Shown here: positions 37,831 through 46,542 of the stretch, in pieces | How positions within the stretch are numbered: the first letter of the stretch is position 1 | How the letters are laid out: every line of letters begins with the position of its first letter | DNA from: Bacillus yapensis | GTDB taxonomy: Bacteria > Bacillota > Bacilli > Bacillales > Cytobacillaceae | Direction: 5' to 3' | Assembly (NCBI RefSeq): GCF_005280205.1 | Contig: NZ_SUND01000022.1 | Span: 1-64,000 of the forward strand | DNA length: 64,000 nt | Notes under the pieces: model-generated | What the model saw: the letters and a program-made list of their open reading frames with translations, nothing else | Told to the model about the DNA's origin: nothing | Databases searched by the model: none | Made by a program: the position numbers and the translations under genes

Positions 37831-39321
37831 TTATGGCTTTGGATTCAATCCGAGCACCGCTTCAATGTAAATGGACGGATTCATCAATACTTCGACCGCT
37901 AGATCGACATACGCATGAATCGCTTGAATTCCAATCCCCAGGGCTATCGTAAGGGCAGTTAGAATGCCAATCGGGAGCAGTAATCCAGCTGTTGTGCCCT
38001 GCTCCTCTTCTTCCTTAATGACCGTGTATCCCCAGAAAGCATTCATGAACACTTTCATAATTGAGTACAGGACCATTAAGCTTGTAAAAAGGCCAATTGC
38101 TCCTAGCCAAAAGTAGCCCGCTTCAAAGGTTCCTTCTGAAATAAAGAGCTTCCCGAGAAAGCCACTTAATGGTGGGATTCCGGACAACGACAAGGCAGCG
38201 ATGAAAAACATCCAGCCAAGTTGAGGATGCAAGCGAATCAAGCCACTTAAATCTCTCAGATTGCTTGTGCCAGTCAAATAGATGACCGTGCCTCCTAGTA
38301 GAAAAATGAGTGCTTTCACAATCATGTCGTGGATTAAATAATAGAGTGCACCTGTCATTCCGACGGTTGTAAAAGATGCCACTCCAGCGAGAATGAATCC
38401 GACTCCGACAATAACGTTGTAGGTGAGAATTCTTTTTATGTCCCAAAACGCAACAGCACCAACGGCTCCTAATATCATCGTAATTGCTGCGAGAATGCCA
38501 ATGAATAAGTGTGTAACCTCTGGTTCATGATAGAACACGAGCGTAAACATTCGCACAATCGCATAGATCCCAACCTTTGTGAGAAGGGCTGCGAATATTG
38601 CCGAAATGGCTGTGGGAGGTGCACTGTATGCCCCTGGGAGCCAGAAGAACAGGAACAAGCCCGCTTTTAAACTAAAGACGATTAAGAAAAGAATCGCGAC
38701 TGTTGTCATCAGTCCACCTTGCCCAACCTCGGCGACTCGTAGGGAGAGATGGGCGAAGTTCAATGTTCCTGTCATCGCATAAAGGAATGCAATGGCGACC
38801 AAGAAGAGAAAGGACGACAAAATGTTGATTAAGATGTATTTAATCGACTCTCTTAGCTGAATTTTCGTGCCGCCCAAAGAGATGAGCACATAAGAGGCAA
38901 CGAGCATGACTTCAAAACAAACGAAGAGATTGAAGACGTCCCCTGTCATGAACGAGCCAATAACACCCGTAATTAAGAATAAGAACAGTGGGTAAAAATA
39001 GAATTGCTCTCGTTCTTTTCCTATCGTGCGGAAAGCATAAAGCAAGCAACAAAAGGCGACGATACTTGTGGTGGTGATCAATAAGGCCGCGAGCATGTCA
39101 ACGACCATTGTGACACCAAACGGCGCTACCCAGCCGCCGAGATGCAGGGTTTGGATTCCCTCACTCTTAATTTGAAGCATCAAATAAATAGTGACGATTC
39201 CAACTGCTGCCATGGCAACAAGACTAAGATAGCGTTGTAACTTAATTTGTTTTCTAAAGATAATCATGACCATCCCGATGATGACAGGAATGATGATGGG
39301 GAGTATTACGAAATTATTCAT
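37831..39321 (-). CDS. mrpD: Na+/H+ antiporter subunit MrpD
   Basis: This 496-residue, ~14-helix protein is homologous to respiratory complex I subunits ND2/ND4/ND5. Features are FEVMLVASYVLISLGG (about 135-150, with the essential Glu of helix 5), LKAGLFLFFWLPGAYSAPPT (about 220-239, with the key Lys) and a later HDMIVKALIFLLGG block with His and Lys. It forms part of the proton path with MrpA. It overlaps mrpC by 8 nt. Confidence 0.95.
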   Translation of the reverse strand: MNNFVILPIIIPVIIGMVMIIFRKQIKLQRYLSLVAMAAVGIVTIYLMLQIKSEGIQTLHLGGWVAPFGVTMVVDMLAALLITTTSIVAFCCLLYAFRTIGKEREQFYFYPLFLFLITGVIGSFMTGDVFNLFVCFEVMLVASYVLISLGGTKIQLRESIKYILINILSSFLFLVAIAFLYAMTGTLNFAHLSLRVAEVGQGGLMTTVAILFLIVFSLKAGLFLFFWLPGAYSAPPTAISAIFAALLTKVGIYAIVRMFTLVFYHEPEVTHLFIGILAAITMILGAVGAVAFWDIKRILTYNVIVGVGFILAGVASFTTVGMTGALYYLIHDMIVKALIFLLGGTVIYLTGTSNLRDLSGLIRLHPQLGWMFFIAALSLSGIPPLSGFLGKLFISEGTFEAGYFWLGAIGLFTSLMVLYSIMKVFMNAFWGYTVIKEEEEQGTTAGLLLPIGILTALTIALGIGIQAIHAYVDLAVEVLMNPSIYIEAVLGLNPKP

Positions 39322-39652
39322 CTTCTTTACCTCTCAATTGCTCGGTATCATCCGTACCTAACACGATGTAAGCACGGTAGCTCAATACTAAAAAGAGAGC
39401 GGTAGTGGCGAAATTAATCACGATTGCGGTTAATAAGAGCGCTTGCGGGAGCGAATCGGTATAGGTTAAATTTTTCAATCCTAAAAGGGGTGGACCACCT
39501 TTTTTTAACCCACCCATCGTAATAATTAGTAGATTCACACCATGTCCAACGATTGAAGTCCCTAGAATGATCCGCAACAGACTTTTCGTCAAAATCAAAT
39601 AGGTGCCAATCGTAAACAATACACCGACAAGGAGACACATTAACGTTTCCAT
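39314..39652 (-). CDS. mrpC: Na+/H+ antiporter subunit MrpC
   Basis: This 112-residue, three-helix subunit is homologous to NuoK of complex I (GTSIVGHGVNLLIITMGG at about 31-48, and DSLPQALLLTAIVINFATTA at about 67-86). The length matches B. subtilis MrpC. It overlaps mrpB at 39652. Confidence 0.95.
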   Translation of the reverse strand: METLMCLLVGVLFTIGTYLILTKSLLRIILGTSIVGHGVNLLIITMGGLKKGGPPLLGLKNLTYTDSLPQALLLTAIVINFATTALFLVLSYRAYIVLGTDDTEQLRGKEDE

Positions 39653-40077
39653 TAGCGATCATCTCCTATACTCATAATTATCGTCAGGGCGGTTCCGATG
39701 ACGGCAAGCGCCACCCCGATATCGAAGAGCACCGCTGTCGCAAGCTCGGTCTTCCCGAAGACTGGCAGGTTGAAGTAGCCAAAGGATTGCGACAAGAACG
39801 GCACATCAAAGAGCAAGCTTCCCACACCTGTTAATACCGCGATTAACACGCCGATAGCTGCGACCACTTTAAAATCCAAGGGAATATTTTTTCGAACAGT
39901 TTCAATATCAAAGGTCAGGAAGAGAAGGATGACTGCCGAAGCAAATGCCAATCCTCCGATAAATCCCCCACCTGGATAGTGGTGTCCTGAAATAAACAAG
40001 TTGATGGCAAATGTGAAAATAATGACGACCGCAACTTTCGCGACGCTGCGGATAATGATATCATTCGGCTCCTTCAT
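39652..40077 (-). CDS. mrpB: Na+/H+ antiporter subunit MrpB
   Basis: The 141-residue, four-helix membrane subunit has the conserved GHHYPGGGFIGGLAFASAVI block (about 31-50) seen in MrpB and in the C-terminal domain of MrpA. It overlaps mrpA by 17 nt, which suggests translational coupling. Confidence 0.95.
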   Translation of the reverse strand: MKEPNDIIIRSVAKVAVVIIFTFAINLFISGHHYPGGGFIGGLAFASAVILLFLTFDIETVRKNIPLDFKVVAAIGVLIAVLTGVGSLLFDVPFLSQSFGYFNLPVFGKTELATAVLFDIGVALAVIGTALTIIMSIGDDR

Positions 40078-42469
40078 CCTTCCCCCTCCTTTCTGATTTC
40101 AGTTTGATTAACGTGTAGACGCCAAGGCCCGCCATCGTTAACACAAGAATTTCGAGCATCGTATCGACGCCGCGGAAGTCGACGAGAATGGCGTTGACGA
40201 TATTTTGCGCGCCCGCCAACTTATAAGAATCCTCATAGTAGGTCGAAATCGAGTCAAACAGGCGTGTTCCATTCGCTGACAAAGCGACAATCGTGACAAT
40301 TGCGCCTACTCCAATGGAGATGAGGGCATTGGTGATTTTGAATGGAATGCGACTCATTTCCTTGCGTAGCTCAGGCAAATGATAGAAGCATAATAGGAAC
40401 AGCACTGTTGTGACCGTTTCGACAACCAGTTGGGTAAGAGCCAAGTCAGGTGCTCGGAACAGAACGAATAAGAATGACACGAGGAATCCTAACGCCCCAA
40501 CGGCAATCACCGATGTAATGCGGGAATTCGAAAACAGTACGGTAACAGCAGAAATGACCATGGCCACAATAATGCCAGCTTCGTAAATGTTCACATCGGC
40601 ATCGGTCGGATGGTCAATCGTCACGCCACCATATTTCCAGAGCGCACCACCGACTACGACAATGATGAAGGCAAAGATATAGACGAGATAATCGCGGATA
40701 AAGCCTGTCATATAGCGATTCGTTGTTTTTTCCGAGATGGTTTCAAGTGATTGTAAGCCAAGATTATAAAAATGATTGATGGTTAATGAATCTGGGTAGT
40801 AATCATAGAGACCGTACCATTTTTTCAAAAAGCGATACATGACCGTTCCAAGGACAACGACGCCAATCGTCATCATTAATTCTGCATTGAAGCCGTGCCA
40901 CGGACTGATTTTTACACTTAAATCCCCTGCTAATGTTGGCAACACACTTTCCCAGGCTGGCGTTAATAAATACTTGGACGCCACATTTGGGAAAAAGAAG
41001 AGTGCGACCACAAGTATGCCGAGGATAATTGGCGAAAGTAGCATGCCAATCGGCGCTTCATGCACTTCCTTATCGACGCGCACAAAGTTTTGCTTCCTTC
41101 TAAATGTTTTAAACACAAGAATCATGCTGTAGATAAACGTAAAGACACTCGCGACCCAAGCAATGATTGGAAATAGGAATCCAAGTGTATCTAGGTTGAA
41201 AATGGACTTTTCTGCTGTATTGAGGACAGCCGTGAAGAACATTTCCTTGCTCAGGAATCCATTAAATGGCGGCAGTCCAGCCATCGCAAAGCCACCAATA
41301 ACGGTTATGGTAAAAGTAATTGGCATTAGATGCATTAAGCCGCCAAGCTTTCGGATATCACGCGTTCCAGTTTCATGGTCAATGATTCCCACCACCATAA
41401 ACAGCGAGCCTTTGAAGGTTGCATGATTCAGGAGATGGAATATCGCAGCAAAAATGGCGACCGCATAAACAAAGGATTCGTCTCCATAGCCGAAGTACAA
41501 TGCACCAGAACCCATGCCGAGAAGACTCATGATTAAACCGAGCTGGCTAATGGTCGAATAGGCTAATAATGCTTTTGGGTCGGTTTGTCGGACGGCGTTC
41601 ACCGATCCATATAAGAGGGTTATGAGTCCAATTCCCGAAACGAGCCAAAACCATACAGCCTCCCCACCAAATACGGGAGTTAATCGAGCGACCAAGTAGA
41701 TACCCGCTTTAACCATCGTTGCGGAATGAAGATACGCACTGATTGGTGTTGGTGCTTCCATCGCATCTGGGAGCCAAATGCTGAAAGGAAATTGCGCCGA
41801 TTTTGTAAATGCGCCTATTAGGATGAGAATCATTGCTGGGATAAACAAAGTGTTCGTGTTGAGCGTTTCGGCACTTATGAGAGTGCGGACACTGTACGTA
41901 TCGGCAATCATCGAAAGCATGATGAACCCCGCTAGCATCGCAAGTCCGCCAAAAATCGTAATAAGCATCGACTTTTGCGCCCCGTATCTTGATTTTTCAC
42001 GCTGATACCAATAGGCAATTAACAAGAACGAGGATACGCTTGTCAGCTCCCAAAAGACATAGAGGACGAAGATGTTGTCAGAAAAGACAAGACCAAGCAT
42101 GGCGCCCATGAACATTAATAAATAGACGTAAAAGTTATGCAACGCTTCACGATGCTTTGACATATAGTAAATAGAATAGAGGACAACGAGCGCTCCAATT
42201 CCTGCAATGATGAGAGCGAACAATAGACTTAACCCGTCCATATAGATGGTAAAGTTAATATCGTAGGCCGGAAGCCAAGGTAATGTGGCTATATGGGTAT
42301 TCCCACTCGAGGTTTTGGGGATAAAGGTTAAAAGATAAATAAATAGGAAAAGCGGAATGAATAACACGAACCAGCCTGTATGAATCCTCTGATTCAATTT
42401 TTTATAAATAAATGGCACAAATATCGCGAAGATAAAAGGGGCCAAGATTAGTAAGTGCAGCCAAGACAT
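40061..42469 (-). CDS. mrpA: Na+/H+ antiporter subunit MrpA
   Basis: The largest Mrp subunit has 802 residues, against about 801 in B. subtilis. It is an ND5-like proton-translocating module with VLYVFWELTSVSSFLLI (about 131-147, essential Glu) and KSAQFPFSIWLPDAMEAPTP (about 221-240). A C-terminal extension corresponds to the NuoJ-like and MrpB-like domains. The ATG follows GAGGAGGGAC. It is the first gene of the complete mrpABCDEFG operon. The operon exports Na+ for H+ and supports pH homeostasis. Confidence 0.96.
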   Translation of the reverse strand: MSWLHLLILAPFIFAIFVPFIYKKLNQRIHTGWFVLFIPLFLFIYLLTFIPKTSSGNTHIATLPWLPAYDINFTIYMDGLSLLFALIIAGIGALVVLYSIYYMSKHREALHNFYVYLLMFMGAMLGLVFSDNIFVLYVFWELTSVSSFLLIAYWYQREKSRYGAQKSMLITIFGGLAMLAGFIMLSMIADTYSVRTLISAETLNTNTLFIPAMILILIGAFTKSAQFPFSIWLPDAMEAPTPISAYLHSATMVKAGIYLVARLTPVFGGEAVWFWLVSGIGLITLLYGSVNAVRQTDPKALLAYSTISQLGLIMSLLGMGSGALYFGYGDESFVYAVAIFAAIFHLLNHATFKGSLFMVVGIIDHETGTRDIRKLGGLMHLMPITFTITVIGGFAMAGLPPFNGFLSKEMFFTAVLNTAEKSIFNLDTLGFLFPIIAWVASVFTFIYSMILVFKTFRRKQNFVRVDKEVHEAPIGMLLSPIILGILVVALFFFPNVASKYLLTPAWESVLPTLAGDLSVKISPWHGFNAELMMTIGVVVLGTVMYRFLKKWYGLYDYYPDSLTINHFYNLGLQSLETISEKTTNRYMTGFIRDYLVYIFAFIIVVVGGALWKYGGVTIDHPTDADVNIYEAGIIVAMVISAVTVLFSNSRITSVIAVGALGFLVSFLFVLFRAPDLALTQLVVETVTTVLFLLCFYHLPELRKEMSRIPFKITNALISIGVGAIVTIVALSANGTRLFDSISTYYEDSYKLAGAQNIVNAILVDFRGVDTMLEILVLTMAGLGVYTLIKLKSERRGKDEGAE

Positions 42470-42520
42470 GTGTTGTCCCTCCTCTACTTGTGTTGACTTT
42501 GGTTAGATATCGGATATCCA

Positions 42521-42550
42521 TTGACTGACAATGGGAGCATGGGTTATAGT
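42521..42550 (+). promoter_or_regulatory. Candidate promoter of the universal-stress-type gene
   Basis: TTGACT (42521-42526) and TATAGT (42545-42550) are 18 bp apart, about 60 nt upstream of the start codon. They sit in the short divergent region shared with mrpA. Confidence 0.6.
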
Positions 42551-42612
42551 CATACATAGTTTATTAGGACGTGAAGCTAATACGTTCCATTTCTATTTTG
42601 AGGTGAACCACT

Positions 42613-43305
42613 ATGAAAATAATGAAAGAGCGGATGGATGAAGGCATCCTTGTCTGCGTTTATTATGGTCCAAACGGTGAACGTCTCATTCAACGAGGCT
42701 GTAAACTAGCCAAGATGCTCGACTGTCCCCTTTATATTCTTACCGTAGACCCAAAACGATTTGATGATTTAGATGCTGAAAAAACTAATTATATTGCCAG
42801 ATGGAAAGAAATCGCTGAACATCATGGTGCTGATGCATTTATTTTAAAAGACGATGAAAAACGTCCTGTTCATAAGGTGATTGCTGAGGTTGCGCGTGAA
42901 AAAAATGTGACTCAGATTGTCATCGGTCAAACTGCGCAAAGTCTTTGGGAACAAATTGCAAAAGGGTCCATCATTAACGCCTTACTGAAAGAAATCCCAT
43001 TTGTTGATCTTCATATTATTTCGATTGCCCGTTATCTTAAAAATCCAGATAGACATTATGAAAAAGGAATTCGTGCTTATTTAGTTAAGGAAGATGACCA
43101 TTATCGTATTATTTTCAAGCATACGAAGGATGTTGAGTTTGAAGGAATTTTCTTCAAAGAGCTTGGTACGGACTTTAATAACGGTGTTTTCAAGTTCATC
43201 TCTGGTACCGAAACGGTGCAAGTACTAGTGAACGAGGATATTGTTCATTCATTAACCAATGTTGAAATGGATACTAGCGTTGATGATAAGGATGATTTTT
43301 TGTAA
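42613..43305 (+). CDS. Universal stress/KdpD-like sensor domain protein
   Basis: This soluble protein has 230 residues. Its N-terminal ~140 residues form a UspA-like nucleotide-binding fold of the KdpD type: GILVCVYYGPNGERLIQRG (12-30) and TQIVIGQTAQSLWEQIAKGS (about 109-128, matching the KdpD 'TQIVVGKS..SRW' element). The C-terminal ~85 residues are a separate unknown domain. It begins behind TTGAGGTGAACC and is divergent from mrpA. A role in monitoring ion or energy state beside a cation antiporter is plausible but inferred. Confidence 0.75.
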   Translation: MKIMKERMDEGILVCVYYGPNGERLIQRGCKLAKMLDCPLYILTVDPKRFDDLDAEKTNYIARWKEIAEHHGADAFILKDDEKRPVHKVIAEVAREKNVTQIVIGQTAQSLWEQIAKGSIINALLKEIPFVDLHIISIARYLKNPDRHYEKGIRAYLVKEDDHYRIIFKHTKDVEFEGIFFKELGTDFNNGVFKFISGTETVQVLVNEDIVHSLTNVEMDTSVDDKDDFL

Positions 43306-43329
43306 TTGGATATTGCTGATTTTGTTTTG

Positions 43330-43379
43330 GAAGCTGTCTCAGGAGGGTTTAGATACCCTTTTTGGGACGGCTTCTTTTT
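43330..43379 (+). terminator. Terminator of the universal-stress-type gene
   Basis: GAAGCTGTCTCA (43330-43341) pairs with TGGGACGGCTTC (43363-43374), with an inner AGGGT/ACCCT pair, and is followed by TTTTT. Confidence 0.85.
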
Positions 43380-43432
43380 GTGATGGTGATTGGTTCGTGT
43401 GATGTGGACATACTTCTCTAGAAATATTGTAA

Positions 43433-43812
43433 TTGTGTCTTCATGAACGTTTCATGCGGACTCTATCCTCCAAAGCCCTGGTAACATTGTCTTTATGAAC
43501 GCTTCATGCGGACACTATCCTCTAGAGCCCTGGCAACATTGTCTTCATGTACACTTCATGCGGACTCTATCCTCCAAACCCCTGGTAACATTGTCTTCAT
43601 GAACGCTTCTTGCGGACTCTATCCTCTAGAAGCTTGGTAACATTGTCTTTATGAACACTTCATGCGAACTCTATCCTCCAAAAAACTGGTCACATTGTCT
43701 TCATGAATGCTTCATGCGGACTCTATCCACTAGAACCTTGGTAACATTGTCTTTATGAACGCTTCATGCGGACTCTATCCTCTAGAACCCTGGTAACATT
43801 GTCTTCATATAC
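43433..43812. repeat. Tandem array of seven 52-bp repeats
   Basis: The 9-mer CATTGTCTT recurs at 43485, 43537, 43589, 43641, 43693, 43745 and 43797, exactly 52 bp apart each time. A degenerate copy stands at 43433 and a partial unit at the right end. Each unit holds CTTCATGCGGACTCTATCC and the near-palindrome ATGAACGCTTCAT. A CCTCCAAA or CCTCTAGA box tends to alternate from unit to unit. Fifty-two is not a multiple of three, so the array is not coding. Units are contiguous without spacers. It ends a few bases before the stop codon of the recombinase gene. Confidence 0.93.
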
Positions 43813-43817
43813 ACTTC

Positions 43818-44381
43818 TCAAAGGTTCACATCCACCTTCACCAGTCGCTTTTCGCTTTTATCAATTCCTAAATAACGCAATGTTTCGGATGAGGAGTGGT
43901 GATGATAGATTTCCATGAGTAATGAAATGGCAATTCCTTTGCGATAAGCATGATAACCAAAGGTCTTCCTCAACGTATGGGTCCCGATTTTTTCTGTGAT
44001 GCCCACTTCTTTAGCTGCGGAATTAATGATTCGGTATGCTTGCTGACGCGTAATCGGCTGGTCATTTTTCCTCGACTTAAACAGGTAATCAGATTCCTTA
44101 AACTCGATTTGGCTTAAGTAATTCTTCAATTCCCGCTGGATTCGGTCGTTAAGATAATATGGCTTTTCTTCCTCTCGATCCGCATCCTTCAAATAAAGGA
44201 ACTCCTTGACCTTCGCTCCATCCCACACATCAGAAATCTTCAAAAAGAGTAATTCATTCACTCGGATGCCCGTGTTAATCCCAAACACGAATAGCAGCAA
44301 ATCCCTTTGCGAACTCTTTTTCAAAACGCTCTTGATGGCATTAATCTTTTCAATGTCTCTTATAGGTTCGACGTATTCCAC
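43818..44381 (-). CDS. Small tyrosine recombinase/integrase
   Basis: This protein of about 187 residues is essentially only the catalytic domain of a tyrosine recombinase. The GTG at 44381 is chosen because TGGAGGG precedes it; the ATG at 44423 lacks a site. Visible catalytic residues are Arg in NTGIRVNELL, HTLRKTFGYHAY (His and Arg), HHHS and the nucleophile Tyr in TLRYLGI. The N-terminal SAM-like core-binding domain is missing or reduced to about 15 residues. Such small recombinases are common in Bacillus chromosomes. The 52-bp repeat array touches its 3' end. Confidence 0.85.
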   Translation of the reverse strand: MEYVEPIRDIEKINAIKSVLKKSSQRDLLLFVFGINTGIRVNELLFLKISDVWDGAKVKEFLYLKDADREEEKPYYLNDRIQRELKNYLSQIEFKESDYLFKSRKNDQPITRQQAYRIINSAAKEVGITEKIGTHTLRKTFGYHAYRKGIAISLLMEIYHHHSSSETLRYLGIDKSEKRLVKVDVNL

Positions 44382-44510
44382 CGAATAACCCTCCACTAAT
44401 GTTACATAATTTAATGCTAACATATACTAAGTAACATGACAACAATTCTGCAAAAATCGTTCAATCCTAGATAAAACGGACAATCTCATTCATTTTTTCC
44501 TAAAATTGAT

Positions 44511-44542
44511 AAAAAAAATCAGCCACTCAAAAGTGACTGATT
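44511..44542 (-). terminator. Terminator of dgkB
   Basis: On the minus strand AATCAGTCACT pairs with AGTGGCTGATT (44518-44542) and is followed by eight T. It lies 9 nt after the dgkB stop. Confidence 0.88.
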
Positions 44543-44550
44543 CTTAATTA

Positions 44551-45465
44551 TTATTCTGGTCGGTCCTCATCCCGAATCTGATCGATCGGAACGAACACCT
44601 CGATATGGCGATACAGGTTCACGAATTCAGCTGGTAAAAGTCCGCCGAATTCTCCGTCGAGATTGAGTTGAACCTTATCTTGTGATTGCACCTTAATGCG
44701 ATTGGCTTGTGTGTAAATGACATTCGGATCGTTTACATGCTCTCCACGTAACGCAAGCGTCGCGACACGAATGAAATCAGCCAAGTTTGTTTTCTTCAAA
44801 ATCAAGAGGGAGAACAGTCCGTCATTGATCGAAGCATTCGGGGCTAGCTTTTCAAAGCCTCCCACAGAGTTGGTTAGACCGACTAAGAAGAGCATGACTT
44901 CCCCTTCAAATAGCTTTCCATCGTATTCAATGCTTACTTCAGTTGCTTTGAAAGACGGTAGCATTTCAATCCCTTTTAAATAGTAGGCAAGCTGTCCAAG
45001 CATCGTTTTCAGCTTGCTTGGGACCTCATATGTAAGCTCAGTTAAACGGCCACCGCCGCCAATATTCACGAAATATTTATCATTGATCCGACCGATATCG
45101 ACTGGAATCGTGTCACCTTGGACAATAATATCTGTTGCTGCCATGACATCACGCGGGATATGAACGGCTCTTGCGAAATCGTTCGTTGTTCCTGCAGGAA
45201 TAATCCCTAGCTTTGGTCGATATTCCTGTTCAGCTAAACCGTTTACGACTTCATTGATGGTTCCATCGCCACCAACCGCGACAACGAGATCATACCTTCT
45301 TTCAACTGCTACTCTCGCAGCCACAGTTGCATCTCCAGCACCCGTTGTTGCGTGACAAGACGTTTCATAGCCTGCTGCTTCAAGCTTTTGCAGTACGTCT
45401 GCCAAATGCTTTTTAAACATTTCACGACCAGAAGTTGGATTATAAATAATTCTTGCTCTTTTCAT
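44551..45465 (-). CDS. dgkB: Diacylglycerol kinase DgkB
   Basis: DgkB phosphorylates diacylglycerol released during lipoteichoic acid synthesis and returns it to phospholipid synthesis. The ATG at 45465 follows AGGATGG and gives 304 residues, as in B. subtilis (303). Motifs are IIYNPTSGRE (about 5-14), VAVGGDGTINEVVNGL (about 61-76) and IIPAGTTNDFARA (about 87-99), the signature of the DAGK catalytic domain. It stands alone between the recombinase and the ECF-sigma operon. Its B. subtilis orthologue lies between gatB and the rlmCD orthologue. Confidence 0.93.
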   Translation of the reverse strand: MKRARIIYNPTSGREMFKKHLADVLQKLEAAGYETSCHATTGAGDATVAARVAVERRYDLVVAVGGDGTINEVVNGLAEQEYRPKLGIIPAGTTNDFARAVHIPRDVMAATDIIVQGDTIPVDIGRINDKYFVNIGGGGRLTELTYEVPSKLKTMLGQLAYYLKGIEMLPSFKATEVSIEYDGKLFEGEVMLFLVGLTNSVGGFEKLAPNASINDGLFSLLILKKTNLADFIRVATLALRGEHVNDPNVIYTQANRIKVQSQDKVQLNLDGEFGGLLPAEFVNLYRHIEVFVPIDQIRDEDRPE

Positions 45466-45642
45466 ACCATCCATCCTACTTTTCAAATTGCTAGAAAATA
45501 ATTCCATATACTATCATACTCTAATAAAAAAGGAACTGCCACTATCACAACTCGGTGGACAAAATTTAAGATTTTAGTCCCAGAGTATATTCTATCCAAA
45601 AAGAAATATCCTCGCAAGAATCGAGAATATCCCTTTAAACCC

Positions 45643-46542
45643 TTATTCATTCAACAAACTTACATCCACGTGAAAGACATTCACAATATCTATACTATGT
45701 GTACCTGAACCGATTTTAAACATACCATTTTGTTCTGAAACCCCATCTGATTCCCATTGTCCATGATCATTTACTAATTCGTCCACATTTTTCGCATGAA
45801 CCGTGACATCACTATTTTTGCCAAGCATTAGCTCAACATTACTGGCATTTTCGATGTGCCAGTTGCTCTTTTGCGCTCTTGGTTTTAACGTTAGATTACT
45901 GTGTCCCACAATTTCGAGCTTTACATTCTCAGGCACTAATAAAGTGGCATCAATTTCCGCATAATCATAACTAAATGGACTAAAGTCCGTAGGTAGCTTT
46001 TTCACCTGTAAAAATAGTGTATCCCCTTTTTGGTGGACCGAAACATAATCTTCTACACTTTTCACAAGGCTTTGCCCTTTTTGTACAGATGCTCGATACG
46101 TTCCAAACATCGATACCTCACTACTAGATGTCGTTTCCACCTGGAACGGATAATCCGCTGTATCAACTACGACTCTATGAATATCTTCCTTTAAAACGTG
46201 TGCTAGCTCGGGTAATTCGATGGTCTGTTCCTCTTGAGCAATCGCTTCAGTAACAAGATCATTTAAGCCCATTGAGCTCATAATCGCAAAGCCAATGCCT
46301 ACCATCCCAAGTACGCCAACAAAGATAATACTCAGAAAATCATATTTTAAAAGCGGCTTTTCTGAGCGAGAAAAGAATAAATACAAAAGAATTTCTGCCC
46401 CAAGCACAACCAATATGATTGGCCACCAGGACATCAAGATATTCGATAAACTCAAACCGATAAATTCAGATAGTAAAAGGAAAATCCCCAGAAGGAGGAG
46501 GGAAATTCCCATCGAAACGGTACCTACACGCCATGTTCTCAT
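45643..46542 (-). CDS. Membrane protein with LiaF-like N-terminus and toast-rack (DUF4097-like) domain
   Basis: The 299-residue protein has helices at about 8-28, 37-56 and 70-90, with the LiaF-type pattern WWPIILVVLGAEILL. They are followed by an extracytoplasmic beta-rich region (about 115-299) whose repeating LEIVGHSNLTLKP, NVELMLGKNSDVTVHA segments resemble a DUF4097 beta-solenoid. It is the last gene of an ECF sigma operon and overlaps the preceding gene (ATGA). It probably senses or transmits envelope stress; that role is inferred from family and context. Confidence 0.75.
   Translation of the reverse strand: MRTWRVGTVSMGISLLLLGIFLLLSEFIGLSLSNILMSWWPIILVVLGAEILLYLFFSRSEKPLLKYDFLSIIFVGVLGMVGIGFAIMSSMGLNDLVTEAIAQEEQTIELPELAHVLKEDIHRVVVDTADYPFQVETTSSSEVSMFGTYRASVQKGQSLVKSVEDYVSVHQKGDTLFLQVKKLPTDFSPFSYDYAEIDATLLVPENVKLEIVGHSNLTLKPRAQKSNWHIENASNVELMLGKNSDVTVHAKNVDELVNDHGQWESDGVSEQNGMFKIGSGTHSIDIVNVFHVDVSLLNE

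Noticed and set aside
36691-42469. Long plus-strand reading frames opposite the mrp genes
   Set aside because: They are antisense shadows of clear coding genes with no ribosome binding sites.
43433-43812. CRISPR array
   Set aside because: The 52-bp units are contiguous with no unique spacers, and no cas gene is near.
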